A stretch of DNA of 64,000 nt from Kribbella sp. CA-293567 (lineage in GTDB: Bacteria; Actinomycetota; Actinomycetes; Propionibacteriales; Kribbellaceae): the NCBI RefSeq assembly GCF_027627575.1, contig NZ_CP114065.1:2418001-2482000 (forward strand), in the 5' to 3' direction. The first letter of the stretch is position 1. Every line of letters begins with the position of its first letter. Of the stretch, positions 7,785 through 15,627 are shown piece after piece. Under the pieces are notes generated by a model. That model did no database searches, was not told the DNA's origin, and saw only the letters and a program-made list of their open reading frames with translations. The translations under genes were made by a program, and so were the position numbers.

Positions 7785-8432
7785 TCACCTGGACGACAAA
7801 TACGAAAGCACTGCCATCACCCGGCGGTTGTCGTCCTCGGAGGGCGGCAGATCCAGCTTGGCGAAAATGTTGTTGGTGTGCTTCGAGACGGCCTTCTCGG
7901 TGACGAAGAGGGCGCCGGCGATGGCGGCGTTCGAGCGGCCCTCGGCCATCAGCCCCAGGACCTCGGACTCGCGCGGGGTGAGGCGGCCGATCGGCTCGTC
8001 GCGGGTGTTGCGGGCCAGCAGCTGGCTGATCACGTCGGGGTCCATCGCCGTGCCGCCGGCCGCGACCCGGCGGACCGAGTCGAGGAAGTCGGCGACGTTC
8101 GAGACCCGGTCCTTGAGCAGGTAGCCGACCGCGCCGCCGCCTCCGGTGAGGAGTTCGCGGGCGTAGAGCTGTTCGACGTACTGCGAGAGCACCAGCACCG
8201 GCAGCCCGGGCACCTTCCGGCGCGCCTCGATCGCGGCCTTCAGCCCCTCGTCGGTGAAGGTCGGGGGCAGCCGGACGTCGACAACGGCCACGTCCGGCCG
8301 GTGCTCGACGAGCGCCGGGACCAGCCGGGGGCCGTTGTCGACGGCTTCCAGGACTTCGAAGTCGTGGGCTTCCAGCAGCCGGATCAGGCCGTCCCGGAGG
8401 AGGGCGTGATCTTCAGCGATGACGACTCGCAA
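7785..8432 (-). CDS. NarL/LuxR-family response regulator
   Basis: A 215-residue regulator. The receiver domain has E7/D8, the phosphoacceptor D52 in AVVDVRLPP and the conserved lysine in LLKDR. The C-terminal LuxR helix-turn-helix reads LTPRESEVLGLMAEGRSNAAIAGALFVTEKAV. The proposed TTG start at 8432 has GGAG five bases upstream and lies inside the 3' end of the kinase gene (49-base overlap), showing tight coupling. Partner of the adjacent histidine kinase; the divergent desaturase is a likely target, as in the DesK/DesR pair of Bacillus (inference). Confidence 0.9.
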   Translation of the reverse strand: MRVVIAEDHALLRDGLIRLLEAHDFEVLEAVDNGPRLVPALVEHRPDVAVVDVRLPPTFTDEGLKAAIEARRKVPGLPVLVLSQYVEQLYARELLTGGGGAVGYLLKDRVSNVADFLDSVRRVAAGGTAMDPDVISQLLARNTRDEPIGRLTPRESEVLGLMAEGRSNAAIAGALFVTEKAVSKHTNNIFAKLDLPPSEDDNRRVMAVLSYLSSR

Positions 8433-9694
8433 GGCAACTCCATGATCACGGTGGTCGGCCCGCCGGTCGGGCTGGCCACGGTCAACGTACCGTCGAAGGC
8501 GGCCAACCGCCGTTCGATCCCGTACAAACCGCCACCGGGTCGTACCGTCGCCCCGCCGACGCCGTCGTCGCCGACCAGCAGATGGAGCCGCTCCTGCTCG
8601 TGGCTGATCTGAACCCACGCGGTGGTCGCCGCCGCGTGCTTGAGCGCGTTGGCCAGCGCCTCGGCGATCGCGAAGTACGCCGCGGACTCCACCGGCGCCG
8701 GCGGCCGGCCGGGCAGGTCGATGGTCACGTCCACCTTGAACGGCAGGCTCAGCGCGAGCGCCCTGACCGCTCCGTCCAGCCCGCGGTCGGCCAGCACCGG
8801 CGGGTGGATCCCGCGGACCAGGTCGCGCAGCTCAGACAACGCCGTACCGGCGGACTCGCGCGCCTCGGTCAGCAGCGCGGCAGCCTTGGCGGGGTCACGG
8901 GCGACCATCTCCTCGGCCATCCCGAGGCTCATGCTCAGCGCCGCGAGCCGGGCCTGGGCGCCGTCGTGCAGGTCCCGCTCGATCCGGCGCAGCTCGGCCG
9001 CCTGGGTGTCGACGGTCTCCGCGCGGGAGTCGGACAGTTCCCGGACCCGGATCGCCAGCTGCGCGTTCTCGGTCGGGCCGAGCAGCGACTTCCCGACGTA
9101 CGCCGCCGCCTTCAGCAGCCGCTCACCCGAGCCGAGCCAGATCAGGAACACGAGCAGACCGACCGGGATCATCACGAAGCTGGTCGCCACGTTGACGGTG
9201 AACAGCCCACCCAGCGGCTGGGTGAAGACCCCGTCGGGGGTGACCCAGACGAGGAAGGGATAGATCAGGTAGAAGACCGAGCCGAGGAACAGCACAGCGG
9301 ACAGCAGGTTGAGGACGAAGCCGACCACCGCGTTGACCAGCAGCCAGGCGATGTCACGCCAGGTGGCCGGGTCGGTGAGCGTGGTGCGCAGCCACATCAG
9401 CAGACCCGGCATCGGAGGCTTCTTGTACGGGCGGGGGATCACGGTGCCGGTGATGCCGGCGTACAGGGTGCGGTGGCAGTTGGCGAACCAGCGGGTGCAC
9501 GGGACGAAGACCAGCAGCAGCGGGATGCCGACCCAGACCGCGATCAGCGGGACCGCTACGACGTTCAGGACGAAGAACGCGATCCCGACCTCGGCGAGGA
9601 CCGCCAGGCCGAGCGCGATGAAGGGCTGCGCCGCCCGGGGGAACGCCATCGGCTCCCTCGGGGCCTGCTGTGTGATCGTCATGCCAACCATCAT
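8384..9694 (-). CDS. NarL-type sensor histidine kinase
   Basis: A membrane kinase of up to 436 residues. The N-terminal part is a sensor region with hydrophobic helices near 25-60, 115-145 and 165-187. The HisKA_3 dimerisation segment RIERDLHDGAQARLAALSMSLG carries phosphoacceptor H243, and the HATPase domain has EALANALKHA, VGDDGVGGA and GGGLYGIERRL. The three ATGs at 9694, 9691 and 9682 cannot be separated. Its stop lies within the response-regulator gene. It faces a fatty acid desaturase across a 180-base promoter region, so it may sense membrane state (inference). Confidence 0.9.
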   Translation of the reverse strand: MMVGMTITQQAPREPMAFPRAAQPFIALGLAVLAEVGIAFFVLNVVAVPLIAVWVGIPLLLVFVPCTRWFANCHRTLYAGITGTVIPRPYKKPPMPGLLMWLRTTLTDPATWRDIAWLLVNAVVGFVLNLLSAVLFLGSVFYLIYPFLVWVTPDGVFTQPLGGLFTVNVATSFVMIPVGLLVFLIWLGSGERLLKAAAYVGKSLLGPTENAQLAIRVRELSDSRAETVDTQAAELRRIERDLHDGAQARLAALSMSLGMAEEMVARDPAKAAALLTEARESAGTALSELRDLVRGIHPPVLADRGLDGAVRALALSLPFKVDVTIDLPGRPPAPVESAAYFAIAEALANALKHAAATTAWVQISHEQERLHLLVGDDGVGGATVRPGGGLYGIERRLAAFDGTLTVASPTGGPTTVIMELPCESSSLKITPSSGTA

Positions 9695-9705
9695 GACGGA
9701 GAGTC

Positions 9706-9715
9706 AGACCGGTCT
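9706..9715. promoter_or_regulatory. palindrome between kinase and desaturase genes
   Basis: AGACCGGTCT is a perfect 10-base palindrome just upstream of the kinase start and in the shared regulatory region with the desaturase. It is a candidate binding site for the response regulator. Short, so low confidence. Confidence 0.25.
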
Positions 9716-9873
9716 CAGGGGTGCTAGGCCCACTGTCGGGTGGGTGCCTGTGCCCCGCCTGAAAGAGGTAGTAACACTCATGCTTTCGAGGGGTCCGGAG
9801 ACGAGACTCGATGCACTACGCTGGCCCGCGGCTCAACGCCAAGGCCTCCCCACCGCTCTGAGATGAGGACTCA

Positions 9874-10941
9874 ATGGCTCAGCCCATTGCCCTTCCCCGT
9901 ACCCGCGAACGATCGGCCACGAAGGGCAGCGATTTCGCCCCGCTGCTTCGCGAGGTGAAGGAAGCAGGGCTGCTCGAACGCCGGACCGCCTCCTACGTGA
10001 TCGCGATCACCTTGAACGTGGCACTGCTGGCGGCGACCTGGACCGGCATCGCGCTGCTCGGCAACTCCTGGCTGCAGCTGCTGCTGACGATCCCGCTGGC
10101 GATCTTCACCACCCGGGCCGCGTTCTTCGGCCACGACGCCGGCCATCAGCAGGTCGGCAGCTCGCGCCGGCTGCACGACGTGCTGGGCATGCTGCACGGC
10201 AACTTCGTCTGCGGGATGAGCTACGGCTGGTGGAACGACAAGCACAACCGGCACCACGCGAACCCCAACCACACCGACAAGGACCCCGACGTCGGTGAGG
10301 GCATCCTGGTCTGGACGCTGGAGCAGGCCGAGGGCCGCACCGGCCTGTACGGCTGGCTGACCCGGCACCAGGCGAAGATCTTCTTCCCGCTGCTCACCCT
10401 CGAGGGCCTGAACCTCAAGGTGTCGAGCGTGCTGTTCCTGCTCGGCCGCCGCGGCAAGCGCGACGCCCAGATCGAGCTCGGCCTGATGGCCGCTCACCTG
10501 GTGCTGTACTTCGGCGCGCTGTTCCTGGTGATGTCACCCGGTAAGGCGATCGCCTTCGCCGCGCTGCACCACGCGCTGTTCGGTCTGCACCTCGGCAGCG
10601 TCTTCGCCCCGAACCACAAGGGCATGGAGGTGCCGGATGCCGACACGACCTGGGGCCACCTGGAGAAGCAGGTGCTGACGTCACGCAACGTGAAGGGCGG
10701 CCTGGTCACCGACTGGCTGATGGGCGGCCTGAACTACCAGATCGAGCACCACCTGTTCCCGAGCATGCCGCGGGCCAACCTGCGGTTCGCGCAGCCGATC
10801 GTCGAGCGGTACTGCGCGAAGATCGGGATGCCCTACCTGAACACCGGCGTGGTCGAGTCGTACCGGATGGGCCTCGGCCACATGCACGAGGTCGGCAGCG
10901 AGCTGCGCGACCTGGGCAAGGAGCCGAGCAGAACAGCCTGA
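9874..10941 (+). CDS. membrane fatty acid desaturase
   Basis: A 355-residue di-iron acyl-lipid desaturase. All three histidine boxes are present: HDAGH (87-91), HNRHH (124-128) and QIEHH (about 289-293). The Q-x-x-H-H third box is typical of front-end or delta-6-like bacterial desaturases. Hydrophobic segments at about 40-80 and 165-205 bracket the boxes. It introduces a double bond into membrane acyl chains using O2 and electrons from ferredoxin or a reductase not encoded here. A GC-rich hairpin follows at 10962-11002. The divergent two-component system probably controls it. Confidence 0.93.
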   Translation: MAQPIALPRTRERSATKGSDFAPLLREVKEAGLLERRTASYVIAITLNVALLAATWTGIALLGNSWLQLLLTIPLAIFTTRAAFFGHDAGHQQVGSSRRLHDVLGMLHGNFVCGMSYGWWNDKHNRHHANPNHTDKDPDVGEGILVWTLEQAEGRTGLYGWLTRHQAKIFFPLLTLEGLNLKVSSVLFLLGRRGKRDAQIELGLMAAHLVLYFGALFLVMSPGKAIAFAALHHALFGLHLGSVFAPNHKGMEVPDADTTWGHLEKQVLTSRNVKGGLVTDWLMGGLNYQIEHHLFPSMPRANLRFAQPIVERYCAKIGMPYLNTGVVESYRMGLGHMHEVGSELRDLGKEPSRTA

Positions 10942-10961
10942 GGCGCCCCGCGTAGGCGAGC

Positions 10962-11002
10962 GGCCCCGGGAGGTATCGGCTACGGTCGATCCTCTCGGGG
11001 CC
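10962..11002 (+). terminator. hairpin after desaturase
   Basis: A 12-bp stem (10962-10973 with 10991-11002, one G-T pair) with a 17-base loop follows the desaturase stop and lies just upstream of the ribosome site of the next gene. No T-run. Confidence 0.5.
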
Positions 11003-11023
11003 GATCTCGTGAGGAGACCCTGC

Positions 11024-12415
11024 ATGAACGCATCTTCCGGTATGAGTCGCCGCGGCCTGCTGGGAGCCGTCGCCGGCGTCACCGCGGCCACGGCCCTGCC
11101 CGCCGCCCCGGCCTGGGGCGTCGACGACCAGCGGCCCGGCGCGGTACGCACCCCCACCCTGGACCGCGACGACCGGCACATCGTGGGCCGGATCGACTCG
11201 GAACGCGCCCTGCGGCACCTGCAGGTGCTGTCCGAGGACATCGGCCCGCGGATCGGCGGTACGCCGAGCGAGAAGCGCGCCGCCGACTACCTGGCCGGCC
11301 AGCTCAGGAGCTTCGGCTACGACACCCGGTACGAGCCGTTCCCGGTGGCCGACAAGTTCCTGGCCCAGATCGGTGACCCGCGCAAGCTGCTGCCCGACGA
11401 CATCTGCTGGCAGGCCGGTGCCGCGCCGGGCGGCAAGCTCGACGTCACGGTGACCGGTCGGGCTCGCGATGTCGGTCTGGCGACGGCGCCTGTCTGGCCG
11501 GCTGACGTTGCCGGTGCTGTGGTGCTGGCCGACGACACGGCTGCCGCGCGACCTGGGTTTGTGGCCGAGGCGGCTTCCCGGGGTGCGGTGGCGGTTGTCT
11601 TGCTGCCTGCCGATCAGGTGTTCCCGCGCCGTACTTCGGCGTACTCGCCGGCCGGGCTGACGAACGCACCGATTCCGGTGATCGGCGTGGCCCAGGTGCA
11701 GAAGCGGTTGCTGCGCGAGGCGCTGGCCGTGGTCACCTCGTTGCCGCTGACGATCAGTACGGTGGCGCACCGCGGGCTGATCTCGAACAACGTGATCGGC
11801 GAGCGGCCCGGCAAGTCCGCGAACGCGCCGATCGTGATGGTGAGCGGTCACTACGACACGGTGATCGGTGCTCCGGGTGCCAATGACGACGGGTCGGGGA
11901 CGGTGCTGACGCTGGAGTTGGCGCGGGTGATCAGCAAGTACCCGACCGAGGCGACGGTGCGGTTCGCCTTCTGGGGCTCGGAGGAGCAGGGGCTGATCGG
12001 TTCGCGCTACCACGTGAAGCAGCTCGCCCAGGATCAGCGCGACCGGTACCGGGCGGTCTTCCAGAACGACATGGTCGCGACCAGCTGGGACCCGGCGATC
12101 GTCTACTGGATCTTGTCCTTCGACGGCCTCGCGAACGCGGCGACCACCGCCGTACGGGCCTCCGGTCAGCGGCTCGGCTACGACCCGCAGATCGTCGGCC
12201 CGGTCCTGCGAGGCTCCAGCGATCACCAGTCCTTCCAGGAGGTCGGCATCGCCTCCGCCAACTTCTCCTGGCGCGGTGAGTCGTCGCCGGCGCTGCTGGA
12301 GCCGCCGTACCACTCACCGGAGGACACGATCGCGAAGAACGTGTCGCTGGAGCGGCTCCAGGTCTCGATGGAGCTGATCGGCACCGCGGCGTACAAGCTG
12401 GCGAAGACGATCTAG
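11024..12415 (+). CDS. secreted M28-family metallo-aminopeptidase (Tat signal)
   Basis: A 463-residue zinc aminopeptidase. The N-terminus has a twin-arginine signal, SRRGLLGAVAGVTAATALPA, with cleavage near AWG. The M28 metal ligands are all visible: H276 in VSGHYDTV, D288 in ANDDGSG, E320/E321 in GSEEQG, D349 in QNDM and H401 in SSDHQS. Between the signal and the catalytic part lies a PA-type insert (VWPADVAGAVVLADDTAA, GAVAVVLLPADQ). It would release N-terminal amino acids outside the cell. GAGGAGA seven bases before ATG 11024 fixes the start. An inverted repeat follows at 12428. Confidence 0.92.
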   Translation: MNASSGMSRRGLLGAVAGVTAATALPAAPAWGVDDQRPGAVRTPTLDRDDRHIVGRIDSERALRHLQVLSEDIGPRIGGTPSEKRAADYLAGQLRSFGYDTRYEPFPVADKFLAQIGDPRKLLPDDICWQAGAAPGGKLDVTVTGRARDVGLATAPVWPADVAGAVVLADDTAAARPGFVAEAASRGAVAVVLLPADQVFPRRTSAYSPAGLTNAPIPVIGVAQVQKRLLREALAVVTSLPLTISTVAHRGLISNNVIGERPGKSANAPIVMVSGHYDTVIGAPGANDDGSGTVLTLELARVISKYPTEATVRFAFWGSEEQGLIGSRYHVKQLAQDQRDRYRAVFQNDMVATSWDPAIVYWILSFDGLANAATTAVRASGQRLGYDPQIVGPVLRGSSDHQSFQEVGIASANFSWRGESSPALLEPPYHSPEDTIAKNVSLERLQVSMELIGTAAYKLAKTI

Positions 12416-12427
12416 CCGGTCTTCCCC

Positions 12428-12464
12428 CGGCCCGTCCCGCCGCCTCGGAGGCTGGGGCGGGCCG
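12428..12464 (+). terminator. hairpin after M28 peptidase
   Basis: An 11-bp stem (12428-12438 with 12454-12464, one G-T pair) with a 15-base loop that can pair internally. It lies between the peptidase stop and the next ATG. Confidence 0.5.
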
Positions 12465-12481
12465 ATACGCTTGGTGACGCC

Positions 12482-12781
12482 ATGGTGTCGCGGAAGAAAA
12501 AGCCCTCGAAGCACACGCGGCCGGTCAGTGACCGGCCGCTGCTGGGTGGGCACCAGGCGCGGGAATCGCGCTCCGACGGTGACTGGATGGTGCGTCACGT
12601 CACCGGCTCCGCGGCCGGCAAGGCGTACCGCTGCCCTGGTTGCGACCAGACGATCCTGCCGGCCACGCCGCACGTGGTCGTCTGGCCGGAGACCCCGAGT
12701 CTGCTCGCCGCGCTCGGCGGCGGCCAATCCCTGGACGAGCGTCGCCACTGGCACAAAGCCTGCTGGCAACGCCACCGCTGA
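12482..12781 (+). CDS. small actinobacterial zinc-ribbon-like protein (99 aa)
   Basis: Starts MVSRKKKPSKHTRPVSDRPL, a very basic N-terminus, followed by YRCPGCDQTILPATPHVVVWP and ending RRHWHKACWQRHR. The CPGC pair plus a late HxxxC is a probable single zinc site. Proteins of this shape are widespread in actinobacteria and often mislabelled ATP/GTP-binding; I see no nucleotide-binding motif. It precedes an alpha/beta hydrolase by nine bases and is probably co-transcribed. Function unknown. Confidence 0.8.
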   Translation: MVSRKKKPSKHTRPVSDRPLLGGHQARESRSDGDWMVRHVTGSAAGKAYRCPGCDQTILPATPHVVVWPETPSLLAALGGGQSLDERRHWHKACWQRHR

Positions 12782-12790
12782 GAGGTCGAG

Positions 12791-13555
12791 ATGCTGCTTC
12801 CGGTTACGTCGTACGGCGAGAGTGGTTCGCCGGTCGTCGTCATGCACGGGTTGTTCGGCTCGGGACGGAACTGGATGACGGCCGCCCGCCGGCTCGCGTC
12901 GGAGCACCGGGTCTACGCCTTCGACCTGCGCAACCACGGAAGCTCGCCGCACACCGAGACGATGAGCTACCCGGAGATGGCCGCGGACGTCTTCGAGACG
13001 ATCACCGAGCTCGGCGTCGGGCCGGTCGGTCTGGTCGGGCACTCGATGGGCGGCAAGACGGCGATGCTCACCGCGCTGCATCATCCGGAAGTGGTGGATC
13101 GACTGGTGGTGGTCGATGCTGCGCCGGTTGTCTACCCGCCGGCGTTCGTCGCTTATGCCCAGGCGATGCGCAACGCTGACCTCTCCACCGTGCAGCGTCG
13201 CGCTGACGTCGACGCGCAGTTGGTGGATGCCGTCGAATCACCCGGCACCCGGGCCTTCCTGCTGCAGAACCTGGTCCTCGACGAAACCGGCGCGCGGTGG
13301 AAGCCGAACCTGCCGGTCATCGAAGCCGCGCTACCCGCCATCTCGGGTTGGCCCGACGGCGAGAGCGGTGTGTACGACGGGCCGACGCTGTTCGTGTACG
13401 GCGGCAAGTCGAACTATGTCCAGGCCGACTTCCAGCCGACCATCAAGCGGTACTTCCCGCAGGTCCAGTACGCCGAGATCGCCGAGGCCGGCCACTGGGT
13501 GCATGCGGAGCGCCTCGACGACTTCCTCGCCGCTGTCACTCCATTCCTCGCCTGA
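12791..13555 (+). CDS. alpha/beta hydrolase (YbfF-like esterase)
   Basis: A 254-residue single-domain hydrolase. Oxyanion loop VMHGLFGSGRNW, nucleophile elbow VGHSMGGKTAM with Ser in GHSMGG, acid near LFVYGGKSNYV and catalytic His in EAGHWVHAE. The HGLFGSxxNW and DLRNHGSSPH phrases match the YbfF/acyl-CoA-esterase branch. Substrate unknown; cytosolic, no signal peptide. It follows the zinc-ribbon gene closely. Confidence 0.88.
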   Translation: MLLPVTSYGESGSPVVVMHGLFGSGRNWMTAARRLASEHRVYAFDLRNHGSSPHTETMSYPEMAADVFETITELGVGPVGLVGHSMGGKTAMLTALHHPEVVDRLVVVDAAPVVYPPAFVAYAQAMRNADLSTVQRRADVDAQLVDAVESPGTRAFLLQNLVLDETGARWKPNLPVIEAALPAISGWPDGESGVYDGPTLFVYGGKSNYVQADFQPTIKRYFPQVQYAEIAEAGHWVHAERLDDFLAAVTPFLA

Positions 13556-13617
13556 AAAACCCCGCGCCGGCGCTGTCTCCAACAACGCCCGCCCGCTGAA
13601 CTCGCGAAACGCAGCGA

Positions 13618-13827
13618 CTACGAACTGCTGCTGACCAACCTCCGCAGCCTCTGCTTCGCCGCGCGTTCCACGAAGAGCGGGACGAAATCGCGGATCGGGT
13701 TGCCGTCGAACTCCGGGCGGCTCTCCGCGACGGCGTTCTGGACGGTGTCGGGGGAGACGTCGGGGAACGTCTTGGTGAGTCGCTCGGCTGCTTCGGCGAT
13801 GGCGCGGTCTTCGTCTGAGCGGTCCAT
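13618..13827 (-). CDS. small helical protein, three-helix-bundle type (69 aa)
   Basis: MDRSDEDRAIAEAAERLTKTF followed by PDVSPDTVQNAVAES and IRDFVPLFVERAAKQRLRRL. Three amphipathic helices make up the whole protein, which resembles the small three-helix-bundle dimerisation proteins common in actinobacteria. The ATG at 13827 was chosen as the start of the conserved part; upstream codons look non-coding. No known partner here. Confidence 0.65.
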   Translation of the reverse strand: MDRSDEDRAIAEAAERLTKTFPDVSPDTVQNAVAESRPEFDGNPIRDFVPLFVERAAKQRLRRLVSSSS

Positions 13828-13905
13828 GCTTCTACCAGTACGCCGCTGCGCCGGTCGGGGCAAGGCTGTTGGCGAAGTGTTCACCTTGCTCAGTTCTCCG
13901 ACAGC

Positions 13906-14499
13906 TCAGCTCGGTTGCGGTGGGTCCAGCGCGAGGGTGTCGCGGGCGGTGCGTTCGAAGGTGGGGCGGATCGTCTTCGCGCCGTCCAGGTAGCCGCCGA
14001 CCATGGCGGCGTCGCGGAGCAGGACCAGGATGCGCGCCTTCTCGGCCGGGTCGGGGAGGTCCGCCGCGGTCATCAGATGTTCGAGGGTGGCCCGGAACCA
14101 CTCGCGGTGCTCGGCGATCCGGAGCCGGATCGGCGACGATGCGTCCGGGTACTCCGCGGCCGCGTTGATGAACGGGCAACCGCGGGTGTGCTGGCGCTCC
14201 ACGTCGTCGGCCAGCGCCTGGATGACCAGACCGACCAGGGGCCGTGGCTCGGCGCCCGACTGCTCCGCGGCGGCGAACGCGCCCCGGATGTCGGCGTCCT
14301 CGCTCTGCAGGTAGGCCAGGACGAGATCTTCCTTGCTCGGGAAGTGGCGGTAGAAGGTCGCCCGGGTGACCTGGGCCTCGGCGACGAGACGGTCGACCCC
14401 GACGGCATGGATGCCTTCGCGGTAGAAGAGCTCGGTCGCCACGCGGATCAGGCGTTCCCGGGCCTCGGACGGGCGTCGCGGGATGCTGGAGGGTGCCAT
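13906..14499 (-). CDS. TetR-family repressor
   Basis: A 197-residue regulator. The N-terminal helix-turn-helix reads RERLIRVATELFYREGIHAVGVDRLVAEAQVTRATFYRHFPSKEDLV. The ligand-binding domain contains QHTRGCPFINAAAEYPD, the TetR_C branch often linked to small electrophiles or alkylating compounds. It is divergent from an alpha/beta hydrolase gene, and two matching operator-like palindromes lie between them. It probably represses both itself and the hydrolase. Confidence 0.92.
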   Translation of the reverse strand: MAPSSIPRRPSEARERLIRVATELFYREGIHAVGVDRLVAEAQVTRATFYRHFPSKEDLVLAYLQSEDADIRGAFAAAEQSGAEPRPLVGLVIQALADDVERQHTRGCPFINAAAEYPDASSPIRLRIAEHREWFRATLEHLMTAADLPDPAEKARILVLLRDAAMVGGYLDGAKTIRPTFERTARDTLALDPPQPS

Positions 14500-14509
14500 G
14501 CAACCAGCA

Positions 14510-14525
14510 TAGAACGATCTGTCTA
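14510..14525. promoter_or_regulatory. TetR operator candidate, copy 1
   Basis: TAGAACGATCTGTCTA, an imperfect palindrome with TAGA/TCTA ends, eleven bases upstream of the tetR ATG. It shares TAGAACGA..(C)(N)GTCTA with the second copy 59 bases away. Confidence 0.6.
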
Positions 14526-14533
14526 CTAAACCC

Positions 14534-14562
14534 TTGACGTCGCCCGGCGCCGGCTCTATGAT
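14534..14562 (+). promoter_or_regulatory. sigma-A-type promoter of the hydrolase
   Basis: -35 TTGACG at 14534-14539, a 17-base spacer, and -10 TATGAT at 14557-14562. The predicted transcription start (about 14569) coincides with operator copy 2, which fits repression by the divergent TetR protein. Confidence 0.65.
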
Positions 14563-14568
14563 TCTAAG

Positions 14569-14584
14569 TAGAACGAACGGTCTA
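14569..14584. promoter_or_regulatory. TetR operator candidate, copy 2
   Basis: TAGAACGAACGGTCTA, nearly the same as the copy at 14510 and placed at the predicted transcription start of the hydrolase gene. Confidence 0.6.
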
Positions 14585-14614
14585 TCTACCAACCAGCCAG
14601 CAAGGGATACCGAG

Positions 14615-15436
14615 ATGTCGACTCAGAGCAGCAAGACCCCGATCGTCCTGGTCCACGGACTGTGGATGACGCCGAAGAGCTGGGACACCTGGGCGGAGCA
14701 CTTCCGCGCTCAGGGTCACGAGGTGATCGTGCCCGGCTGGCCCGGCATCGACGACCGCAGCGTCGCCGACATCCGCTCGAACCCCGAACCGCTCAAGGGC
14801 GTCGGGCTCCGGCAGATCGCCGACCACTACGAGGCGATCATCCGGGCGCTGCCGGTGAAGCCGATCATCATGGGCCACTCGTTCGGCGGCGTACTGACCC
14901 AGATGCTCGCCGACCGCGGTCTCGGCGCGGCGTACGTCGGGGTCGAGCCGGGCCAGACGGCCGGCGTCGTCTCCCTCCCGCTCTCGACGCTGTGGACCGG
15001 GTTCCCGATCCTGTCGAACCCCTTCGGCAAGAACGGCGCGAAACCGCTCTCCAAGCGGCACTTCCACTTCACCTTCGGCAACGACCTCTCGCGCGCCGAG
15101 TCCGACAAGCTCTGGGAGCAGTACGCCGTGAACTCCTACAACCGGGTCTTCTTCGAAGGCGTCAGTTCGGTACTGAACGAGAAGTCCGGCGTCACCAAGG
15201 TCGACTACGCCCGCCCCGACCGGGCGCCGCTGCTGGTCATCGTCGGCGAGATCGACCACGTCGTCCCGCCCGCGATCGGCAAGGCGCTGGTCGCGAAGTA
15301 CCAGAAGTCCGGCAGCCCGGCGGTGGTGGAACTGAAGCAGTTCCCCGGCCGCACCCACCGGATCGTCAGCCAGGACGGCTGGCAAGAGGTCGCCGACTAC
15401 GCCCTCGACTGGGCGGTCTCGCACACCCGTCCGTAG
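14615..15436 (+). CDS. alpha/beta hydrolase controlled by TetR
   Basis: A 273-residue hydrolase: oxyanion loop LVHGLWMTPKSW, nucleophile elbow MGHSFGGVLTQM, acid in IVGEIDHVVPP, catalytic His in PGRTHRIV. The lid region (TLWTGFPILSNPFGKNGAKPL, FHFTFGNDLS) is typical of the large actinobacterial family of this kind, annotated as lysophospholipase-like or non-heme-haloperoxidase-like without proof. No signal peptide. ATG at 14615 with AAGGGA upstream. Expression is likely induced when the TetR protein binds its ligand. Confidence 0.9.
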   Translation: MSTQSSKTPIVLVHGLWMTPKSWDTWAEHFRAQGHEVIVPGWPGIDDRSVADIRSNPEPLKGVGLRQIADHYEAIIRALPVKPIIMGHSFGGVLTQMLADRGLGAAYVGVEPGQTAGVVSLPLSTLWTGFPILSNPFGKNGAKPLSKRHFHFTFGNDLSRAESDKLWEQYAVNSYNRVFFEGVSSVLNEKSGVTKVDYARPDRAPLLVIVGEIDHVVPPAIGKALVAKYQKSGSPAVVELKQFPGRTHRIVSQDGWQEVADYALDWAVSHTRP

Positions 15437-15448
15437 GCCAGAGGCCAC

Positions 15449-15475
15449 CCATCCGTCCTCCCGCTCGCTCCGAAT
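15449..15475 (+). promoter_or_regulatory. SigK-like promoter upstream of the DUF4394 gene
   Basis: CCATCC at 15449-15454, a 15-base spacer, and CCGAAT at 15470-15475. These hexamers are the mycobacterial SigK promoter consensus as I remember it. The same pair with the same spacing recurs in front of the fasciclin gene at 17795, and sigK itself lies between them. Confidence 0.7.
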
Positions 15476-15627
15476 CGCCCTGGTCGGGGTCAACGAGCGG
15501 AGGGGCCGGTTGATGATACGCACAGGGTTCGGCATCAGCGGCCTCGAAGAAATCTCGGCGGATCGTGAACGCATGGGCGGTCCGCTCCGTACTCACTCGC
15601 GTCATCCACTGATGCGAGGAGCTTGAC

